Source: Planctomycetota bacterium (GTDB lineage: Bacteria > Planctomycetota > Planctomycetia > Planctomycetales > Planctomycetaceae). Taken from it: a stretch of 5,256 bases of DNA. Under the pieces are notes generated by a model that worked only from the letters and a program-made list of their open reading frames with translations, ran no database searches and was not told where the DNA came from. The DNA is taken from positions 1 through 5,256 of the forward strand of contig JAEYWB010000139.1 of NCBI GenBank assembly GCA_023429275.1, in the 5' to 3' direction. Positions 1 to 4,456 of this stretch are shown here, one piece after another. Both the position numbers and the translations under genes were made by a program. The number at the start of each line of letters is the position of its first letter. The stretch's first letter is position 1.

Positions 1-293
1 ACGAAGACCGAAGGGTTGATCTGCTGCAGCTTGCGCTGAAGAACGATGCCGTCCCCATCGGGAAGCTGCACGTCGCAGATCGCGACGTGGAAATCGCGCG
101 AGCGGGCGACCTGCAGCGCCTCCGCCATCGACCCCGCCTGGGCGACCTCAAACCCTTCGCCGGTCAGGAACTCGGCCAGGGTCTTGCGAATGATCGTCTC
201 GTCCTCGACGATCAGCACCGACCGTCGCGATGTCGTGGGCCCCGCGGCGGGAGAGTCGGAGGATGCGGGTGAGGGGGGGGCGGCAGGGGGCAT
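1..293 (-). CDS. Response regulator, N-terminal receiver domain (partial, runs off left edge)
   Basis: The visible 97 residues are a CheY-like receiver domain that accepts phosphate from a sensor histidine kinase. A low-complexity Ala/Pro/Ser tail (residues 2-22) precedes the first strand, VLIVEDE (26-32), which holds the acidic pocket E30/D31. The phosphoacceptor is D74 in AICDVQLPDGDG. The output domain is outside the window. The tone of the receiver (LPDGDGIVLQRKLQQINPSVFV) resembles NtrC-type sigma-54 activators, but that is a guess. The start is the only ATG after an in-frame TAG at 300-302. There is no Shine-Dalgarno. A GTG at 218 would start just before the first strand and would remove the odd tail. 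A run of eight C lies in codons 5-7. The gene follows holA on the same strand after about 400 bases, so it probably has its own promoter. Confidence 0.88.
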   Translation of the reverse strand, partial: MPPAAPPSPASSDSPAAGPTTSRRSVLIVEDETIIRKTLAEFLTGEGFEVAQAGSMAEALQVARSRDFHVAICDVQLPDGDGIVLQRKLQQINPSVF

Positions 294-328
294 AGGTCGC
301 TACCGAAACGTGGAGGAGGGACCACGGA

Positions 329-357
329 ATTGTAGGACTCCGGTCCGCCACGGGAAA
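329..357 (-). promoter_or_regulatory. Possible sigma-70-type promoter for the response regulator
   Basis: Read on the minus strand, TACAAT (334 to 329) matches the -10 consensus at five of six positions. It lies 17 bases after TTTCCC (357 to 352), a weak -35 with three of six matches. Transcription would begin near 322, about 30 bases before the ATG at 293. The -10 box and the spacing are good but the -35 is poor, so this is a suggestion only. Confidence 0.3.
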
Positions 358-504
358 ACCGTGACGCCGAATCGAGCACTGGAACGACGGGCTGTCGCAA
401 CGATGTCCGTAGAATACGTTGGTTCTCACTGCGGCCGAGCGGACAACGCTGCTGCGCACGGCCGGCTGTCAGACCGGTCGCGAAGACGCCGTGATTCGTC
501 CGCA

Positions 505-525
505 GGGCGACCTCACAGGTCGCCC
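505..525. repeat. Perfect 9-bp inverted repeat, hairpin
   Basis: The arm GGGCGACCT (505-513), the loop CAC and the arm AGGTCGCCC (517-525) pair perfectly. There is no T-run on either side, so it is not a classical intrinsic terminator. It lies about 175 bases past the holA stop and about 210 bases before the response-regulator start. It could be a transcript 3' end or an operator. Confidence 0.55.
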
Positions 526-591
526 GAGCGTTGCCAGGTCAGCCCCATTTCTGGCCTCTTGAACGGCTGACTTTCGCCCGGGATCCTCGTT

Positions 592-613
592 CGCTGGGAT
601 GAGTCGCCCAGCG
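592..613. repeat. 7-bp inverted repeat, hairpin downstream of holA
   Basis: The arm CGCTGGG (592-598) and the arm CCCAGCG (607-613) are separated by eight bases. It lies about 88 bases beyond the holA stop, in the direction of holA transcription. It has no T-tract, so any terminator role would be atypical. Confidence 0.4.
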
Positions 614-700
614 GAGCACCTGGAAAGGTCGTGCAACGGGGCGATGGGCCACGCATCGTGGGGTTTTCGGGGCCGGGACTGTCAGCGGACCACAGCGATC

Positions 701-1729
701 TCAGGCGGGAATCGCCCCTGCCAGCCAGAGGACGAGGTTCTCGATCTGCAGACGTTCGGGAACGCGGCTGGCCCCCTTGAGCCCGCGGTCAGCGAGCAGC
801 AGCCTGGAGACGATCCGCTCGGCTCGAGGGCGCCCGACTCGCCGCAGGTATCGCTCGACCGCTTCGACTTCCTTGTAATGGACCCCCGCTTCCTTGAGGG
901 CATCCTTGAGCGCGATCGTCCGCGACTTCTCGGTCGCGCTCGCGATCCGGCGGAAGACGAAATTCATCCCTCCCAGGATCTTCTGCGGCGCTTCGCCCGC
1001 GTGCAGCAGCTTGTGAAGGCACTCGAGAGCCTCGCCCGCTTTGCCGTCGCGGATCGCATTCACCATCGTCCAGGTCGTTTCCGCCTTCCAGCCGCCGACG
1101 AGCTGCCGGACTTCCTCGGCGCCGATCCGCTTCGCCTCGCCGACATAGGCCGCGAGTTTCGCCAGCTCGGAGTCGAGCAGCGTCAGGCCCGTTCCAGCGA
1201 GTTCCGGCAGCAGGGCGGCCGCGTCACGCGTGAGCTGTTTGCCATAGCGGGTCTCCGCCTGCTCGACGAGCCACTTCGTGAGGGCCGAACCTTCGAGCTG
1301 CGTGCACTCGAGGTCGAGGCCGATCTCGACAACCTTCTTGGCAAGCTTGGTGTTGGACCGCCACGTCTTGACCTCGAGCACGAGCGTCGAACGGCCGGAC
1401 GGCTTCTCGCAATAGGATTCGAGAGCGGAGCGATGTTCGGTGACGAAGTCATCCGCACCGTGAACGACGACGACCCGGGCCGAGCCGAACATCGAAACGG
1501 TCTGGAGCTCTCCTTTGACCGCCTTGAAGTCGGCCTGCTTCCCGTCGAACGAGACCAGCCCCATCGCGGCTTCCGACTCTTCGCCGAGAAGCATTCGCGT
1601 CAGCTGACCGATGACCCCCTGCTTGAGATGCGCCTCGTCTCCATGCAGGACGACAACGGGTCCGACCCTGGCGGGGGGCCGGGCGAGGAACGACGTGGCG
1701 TGGAGCGACGAGGAGGAGGCGGGGGGCAT
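701..1729 (-). CDS. holA: DNA polymerase III subunit delta
   Basis: This is the delta subunit of the clamp-loader complex, which opens the beta sliding clamp during loading at primed sites; it acts in the cytoplasm at the replisome. The product is 342 residues, close to the usual length for HolA (about 340). The N-terminal AAA+-like fold begins with PVVVLHGDEAHLKQ (24-37), the family's non-catalytic counterpart of a P-loop. The middle has the typical KWL/LPELAGTGLTLLDSELAKL segment. The C-terminal collar domain (about 215-338) contains the HKLLHAGEAPQKIL stretch and ends in ENLVLWLAGAIPA. The frame stays open upstream through a tRNA gene, which would give a false 407-residue product. The ATG at 1729 was chosen because family similarity begins at LHATSFLARP just after it. 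An ATG at 1768 is the alternative. Neither has a Shine-Dalgarno. It lies 108 bases behind tRNA-Leu and may share its transcript. Confidence 0.9.
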   Translation of the reverse strand: MPPASSSSLHATSFLARPPARVGPVVVLHGDEAHLKQGVIGQLTRMLLGEESEAAMGLVSFDGKQADFKAVKGELQTVSMFGSARVVVVHGADDFVTEHRSALESYCEKPSGRSTLVLEVKTWRSNTKLAKKVVEIGLDLECTQLEGSALTKWLVEQAETRYGKQLTRDAAALLPELAGTGLTLLDSELAKLAAYVGEAKRIGAEEVRQLVGGWKAETTWTMVNAIRDGKAGEALECLHKLLHAGEAPQKILGGMNFVFRRIASATEKSRTIALKDALKEAGVHYKEVEAVERYLRRVGRPRAERIVSRLLLADRGLKGASRVPERLQIENLVLWLAGAIPA

Positions 1730-1794
1730 TCGGAAGAGGGGCGTCCGTATGAGTTGCCCCGCGACCATCCCGGAAACCGGGGCCGCGGACTGTG

Positions 1795-1829
1795 CCAGCG
1801 AGAGAACCGTACCAGTGACAGAACCGTAC
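1795..1829. repeat. Tandem 17-bp direct repeat between tRNA-Leu and holA
   Basis: CAGCGAGAGAACCGTAC (1796-1812) is followed without a gap by CAGTGACAGAACCGTAC (1813-1829); 15 of 17 positions agree. It starts 8 bases past the tRNA 3' end in the direction of transcription and ends about 66 bases before the holA ATG. It could be a paired protein-binding site in the holA leader or a chance local duplication. Confidence 0.6.
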
Positions 1830-1837
1830 GAGGTCAA

Positions 1838-1921
1838 TGCCGAAGGTGGGACTCGAACCCACACGCCTTTTGGGGGCGGCGGATTTTGAATCCGCTGCGT
1901 CTGCCATTCCGCCACTTCGGC
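1838..1921 (-). tRNA. tRNA-Leu (anticodon CAA)
   Basis: The 84-base gene folds into a full class II tRNA. The seven-base acceptor stem is GCCGAAG (from 1921) with CTTCGGC (to 1839), and the discriminator is A at 1838. The anticodon stem GCGGA/TCCGC encloses the loop TTCAAAA with anticodon CAA at 1888-1886, reading UUG. A long variable arm has the stem CGCC/GGCG, typical of leucine tRNAs. The T-stem GTGGG/CCCAC holds the loop TTCGAGT. The terminal CCA is not encoded (TTG follows), so it must be added by nucleotidyltransferase. The gene lies just upstream of holA on the same strand and overlaps the falsely extended holA frame. Confidence 0.97.
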
Positions 1922-2099
1922 CAACCAGCGTTTTCTCTCGCCGGTGGTCTATCCTGCCGGCCAATGTCCCGGGGGCAACCCCCCTCTGACACCAGCCGCC
2001 CGGTCCTCTGCCGGGGATCGTGAGCAGTCCGGTGTCGGGACACCCTTCTGCCATCTGAGGTTCGGGCCAGTCTACCCGCTGGCCGGGGGCTGACAAGCC

Positions 2100-2135
2100 G
2101 GCCCGACGTGCCCGGTCGCTTGTCCACGTCGGGCC
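2100..2135. repeat. Perfect 11-bp inverted repeat in divergent intergenic region
   Basis: GGCCCGACGTG (2100-2110) pairs perfectly with CACGTCGGGCC (2125-2135) across a 14-base spacer. The site lies about 180 bases upstream of both the tRNA-Leu and zinc-ribbon starts. The arm-to-arm centre distance of 25 bases would suit a dimeric regulator spanning two to three helical turns; a hairpin in RNA is also possible. Confidence 0.6.
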
Positions 2136-2283
2136 ACGTGAACCGTGTCGCCGGAGGGGAATCCCGCGCCGGTTCTAACGGCGGAGTTTCCCGACTCCTC
2201 GCTCTGCCAACAGGTTAGGAGGCAACCCGATTTGTTTGCCAACCTCGATCCGCTACGCTTCCCGCTCTGGCGGGCCCCAACCT

Positions 2284-2287
2284 GGAG
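2284..2287 (+). promoter_or_regulatory. Ribosome binding site of the zinc-ribbon gene
   Basis: GGAG lies nine bases before the GTG start at 2297. An in-frame TGA at 2288-2290 rules out any earlier start. This is the clearest Shine-Dalgarno in the window and fixes the non-ATG start. Confidence 0.7.
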
Positions 2288-2296
2288 TGACCACCC

Positions 2297-2671
2297 GTGG
2301 CGAAGAAGGCCGAAAAGACCGAGATCGAAGGATACAACAAGGAAAAGGGGGGACCCGGCTGGAAGCGCTGTCCGCAGTGCGAAGGGTTCGTGAAGGGCCC
2401 CCTGACGAAGGAGTGCCCCGCCTGCCATCACAAGTTCGAGTTCAAGAGCCGGCTCGTCGCGAAGCCGACCGTGAATCGTGACGACGAACTTCACGAGCAC
2501 GTCATGCTCCTGGCTCTCAAGCTCGGAAGCCTCGACGCAGTCCGGAAGGCGTTCGAGAAGCTCAAGCTGGATCCGCTCATCAACTTCACGATCCGCTGCG
2601 GCGGCGTCGACAACACGATCCGCATCGTCGGAGCGATCGACGCCAAGCTGAAGTCGGTCGACGCGGGATAA
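2297..2671 (+). CDS. Small zinc-ribbon protein of unknown function
   Basis: A 124-residue soluble protein with no signal peptide or membrane segment. The N-terminus is lysine-rich (MAKKAEKTEIEGYNKEK). A four-cysteine zinc ribbon follows, with C25-P-Q-C28 and C40-P-A-C43 at a spacing of 11 residues. Residues 60-124 look helical (DELHEHVMLLALKLGSLDAVRKAFEKL) and end in a GGVDNTIRIVGAIDAKL segment that suggests a second small helical unit. The reading frame is well supported by codon bias (G or C at nearly all third positions), by the RBS and by the metal motif. I do not recognise a named family. Nucleic-acid or protein binding is the usual job of such ribbons, but nothing here proves it. It stands alone, with spacers of more than 350 bases on both sides. 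Confidence 0.85.
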   Translation: MAKKAEKTEIEGYNKEKGGPGWKRCPQCEGFVKGPLTKECPACHHKFEFKSRLVAKPTVNRDDELHEHVMLLALKLGSLDAVRKAFEKLKLDPLINFTIRCGGVDNTIRIVGAIDAKLKSVDAG

Positions 2672-3037
2672 GAACTCCGCCAGGAAAGCGTTCGCGAGGG
2701 TCTCGAAGCCCGACTCAGGGTCCAGGGAACGGCGGGGGCGCGGCAGCGGATTCCCGTTCGACGAGGCCCCTCATGAGCCTGTCGAACGGCCAGGTCCAGC
2801 CCGCCCCGATCGGTCAGGCAGGCGTTCCGGGATCGCCTCGCCCCTTCACGCGCGAGCGGTTCCAAAGCCGGTTCCAGACGACGGCACACGGCAGGCGTCC
2901 GAAGTTTCGCGGTCCGGCAGTCGGTTCACCGGGCCAGCAGCGTTCCCTCGAACAGCGATCACGGCCGGGCGAAATGCCGCCAGAACTCCGGATCGCTCGT
3001 AGTTGAAAGTGCCGATGGGTTCGACAACGATCCCTGC
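2672..3037. other. Intergenic region between the zinc-ribbon and SGNH-DUF1080 genes
   Basis: 366 bases between two rightward genes. It holds a strong hairpin (2754-2789). A 77-codon open frame (2773-3006) starts at an ATG inside that hairpin, with GAGG six bases upstream. Its first half has G/C-biased third positions but its second half does not, and the product (rich in Q, R, P and G) resembles nothing I know, so I do not call it a gene. No clear promoter or Shine-Dalgarno was found before the ATG at 3038. Confidence 0.5.
2754..2789 (+). terminator. Strong bulged hairpin after the zinc-ribbon gene, possible terminator
   Basis: CCGTTCGAC (2754-2762) pairs with GTCGAACGG (2781-2789). The stem continues inward, past a bulged G at 2763, with AGGC (2764-2767) and GCCT (2777-2780). 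This gives 13 base pairs around a nine-base loop, about 80 bases beyond the stop codon at 2671. No T-tract follows, so termination is inferred only from position and stem strength; RNA 3'-end protection is equally possible. Confidence 0.4.
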
Positions 3038-4345
3038 ATGAACATCCCTTTCGCTCGGTCGCTGTTCTTTGGTGCCACTCTCCTTCTGGCCGGCTTCGGG
3101 CCGCTTGCCAGCCGCGTCCCGGCGGAGGACAAACCGGCCGCGTCGGTCGATCTTCCGGCGACGGATGACGGCCTGCCCGGGGCGGGGCCGATTCGTCGAT
3201 ACGACTGGTTCAAGAACCTCTGGTCGCAAAAGCGGAGCGGCTGGGCCAAACGGGTCGAGCAGGACCAGAAGGCGGTTGTCTTCCTCGGCGATTCGATCAC
3301 GCAGGTATGGGGGGACGACTTTGGCGGAACCTTTAAGGGTGTCAAGACAGCCAATCGCGGGATCAGTGGCGACACGACCCGCGGGATGCTGATCCGGCTC
3401 AAGGAGGACGTTCTCGCTCTTCATCCGACCGGCCTCGTGATGCTCATGGGGACCAACGACCTCGAAGAGGGGGCCGAGCCTGAGACGATTGCCGCCAACG
3501 TCAAGCTGATCCTCGAGGAGGTGAAGAAGCTTGACCCGAAGGTCCCGGTGATTCTCTGCCAGACCTTTCCGAGCTCCGAGTCGAAGAAGCGGCCTGCCGC
3601 GAAGATCAAGAAGCTCAATGAGCTCTACGCCGCGGCGGTGAAGGGGGATCCCCAGGTGACGTTGATTGAGACCTGGACGCTGTTTGCCAACGAACAGGGG
3701 GACGCCAAGGCCGAGGAGTTTCCGGATCTGCTGCATCCGAACAAGGCGGGCTACGCCAAGTGGGGTGCGGCGCTGAAGCCGGTCCTTGCGACGCTCGGCT
3801 TTCTCGAGACCGCGGACGACGACTTTCAGCCGGAGCCGGGGTTCACGAGCCTGTTCAACGGCAAGGATCTGACGGGCTGGGGATTCCGGGACCCGAAGAC
3901 GCTCGAGCCGCAGAAGAACTTCGATGGGAAGACGCAGAGCGACGACGGCCGCTATGTCGCGCTCCACGGCCGGTTGATCGTCACGACGCCGCCGGAAGGC
4001 CGACGGATCCAGCAGCTCTGGACCACGAGGGAGATCGCGAAGGACTTCGTCCTGAAGCTCGAGTTCCGTGCGACCCCGAACGCCGACAGCGGCGTCTTCC
4101 TGCGGAAGCCGCAGCTCCAGTGCCGCGACTATCCGCTCGCCGGTCCGTACAAGCAGCTCAAGAACTATCGCGCCGGAGACTGGAACGAGATGGTCGTGAC
4201 GGTGAAAGGGAATGTCGCCCACTGCACCTGCAACGGCGAAGTCCTTGAAGCGGAACTGAAACTTCCCTCCTCCGGCCCGATCGGCCTGGAAGGGGACCGC
4301 GGCCAGATGGAATACCGGCGCATCCGCATCCAGGAAACACCATGA
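3038..4345 (+). CDS. Exported SGNH/GDSL hydrolase fused to DUF1080 (3-keto-disaccharide hydrolase family) domain
   Basis: A 435-residue two-domain protein. Residues 1 to about 29 form a Sec signal peptide (R7, then a hydrophobic LFFGATLLLAGFGPLA core, likely cleavage after VPA), so it acts outside the cytoplasm. The SGNH hydrolase domain (about 55-255) shows every block: GDSIT with nucleophile S86, G111 in the ISGDTT block, GTND (138-141, oxyanion N140), and D230-L-L-H233, which completes the Ser-Asp-His triad. A DUF1080 domain (PF06439, about 267-433) opens with FTSLFNGKDLTGW and continues through FVLKLEFRATPNADSGVFLR to the closing RRIRIQE. SGNH enzymes of this type remove acetyl or acyl groups. 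DUF1080 has a glucanase-like jelly-roll fold and is linked to 3-keto-glycoside cleavage. The fusion therefore suggests de-esterification plus attack on the same glycan. This start gives a complete signal peptide. There is no Shine-Dalgarno. The stop lies five bases before the heptad repeat. Confidence 0.92.
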   Translation: MNIPFARSLFFGATLLLAGFGPLASRVPAEDKPAASVDLPATDDGLPGAGPIRRYDWFKNLWSQKRSGWAKRVEQDQKAVVFLGDSITQVWGDDFGGTFKGVKTANRGISGDTTRGMLIRLKEDVLALHPTGLVMLMGTNDLEEGAEPETIAANVKLILEEVKKLDPKVPVILCQTFPSSESKKRPAAKIKKLNELYAAAVKGDPQVTLIETWTLFANEQGDAKAEEFPDLLHPNKAGYAKWGAALKPVLATLGFLETADDDFQPEPGFTSLFNGKDLTGWGFRDPKTLEPQKNFDGKTQSDDGRYVALHGRLIVTTPPEGRRIQQLWTTREIAKDFVLKLEFRATPNADSGVFLRKPQLQCRDYPLAGPYKQLKNYRAGDWNEMVVTVKGNVAHCTCNGEVLEAELKLPSSGPIGLEGDRGQMEYRRIRIQETP

Positions 4346-4348
4346 TGA

Positions 4349-4456
4349 GGTTAGAGGTGAGAGCTTAGAGGTTAGAGACGACCTTGCATCGTCGTCTCTG
4401 TTTGGATCGCCCTTTCTGATCTCTTGCCTCTCACCTCTAAGCTCTCACCTCTAACC
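4349..4456. repeat. Heptanucleotide tandem repeats forming a 29-bp near-perfect inverted repeat
   Basis: The left arm (4349-4377) contains four abutting 7-base units from 4351 (TTAGAGG, TGAGAGC, TTAGAGG, and TTAGAGA running to 4378). The right arm (4428-4456) is its reverse complement: the outer 23 bases pair perfectly and 28 of 29 pair overall. On the minus strand the right arm's unit series starts at 4454 and runs on into TGAGAGG and CAAGAGA (to 4420). The 50-base centre holds a further hairpin, AGAGACGAC (4374-4382) with GTCGTCTCT (4391-4399), which competes with the end of the left arm. Purine/pyrimidine strand asymmetry is extreme within each arm. No transposase, target-site duplication or T-tract is visible. 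It sits five bases after the DUF1080 stop and about 10 bases before recognisable UvrA sequence. It could be a dispersed repeat element, a bidirectional terminator or a rearrangement scar. Confidence 0.85.

Larger units (their letters stand above)
294..700. other. Intergenic region between holA and the response regulator
   Basis: About 400 bases without a convincing gene. Open frames that cross it are short or overlap the neighbours out of frame and show no family resemblance. It holds two perfect hairpins (505-525 and 592-613) and a possible promoter (329-357). Both flanking genes read leftward, so the region is the 3' side of holA and the 5' leader of the response regulator. Confidence 0.6.
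1922..2296. other. Divergent intergenic region between tRNA-Leu and the zinc-ribbon gene
   Basis: The tRNA reads leftward and the zinc-ribbon gene rightward, so promoters for both should lie here. I see no convincing -35/-10 pair for either. Contents are an 11-bp perfect inverted repeat (2100-2135), a small GGGGG-CAA-CCCCC stem (1971-1983), and an AGGAGG at 2217-2222 that is not followed by a credible gene. Confidence 0.55.

Noticed and set aside
46..570. Plus-strand open frame of 174 codons
   Set aside because: Its first part is antisense to the response-regulator receiver domain; the rest is low-complexity with no motif.
1930..1990. TTGCCC followed by AGGATA as a promoter for tRNA-Leu
   Set aside because: The -10 candidate matches the consensus too poorly to support a call.
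599..2023. Plus-strand open frame of 474 codons
   Set aside because: It is antisense to holA and tRNA-Leu, its product matches no family, and it is explained by high GC content and the codon bias of holA.
1834..2127. Minus-strand open frame ending in a peptide like AGWPKWRNGRRSGFKIRR
   Set aside because: This is translated tRNA-Leu plus intergenic sequence, a frequent false gene.
2232..2393. Possible small gene starting at TTG 2232 behind AGGAGG (2217-2222)
   Set aside because: The frame soon overlaps the well-supported zinc-ribbon gene in another frame, the product is Trp/Pro/Arg-rich without motif, and the start is TTG. The AGGAGG remains unexplained.
2846..4222. Minus-strand open frame of 458 codons
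   Set aside because: Antisense shadow of the SGNH-DUF1080 gene, Leu/Arg-rich with no recognisable domain.
4349..4456. Reading the inverted repeat as an insertion sequence or CRISPR
   Set aside because: No transposase, no target-site duplication and no spacer-repeat alternation; the units are abutting heptads.
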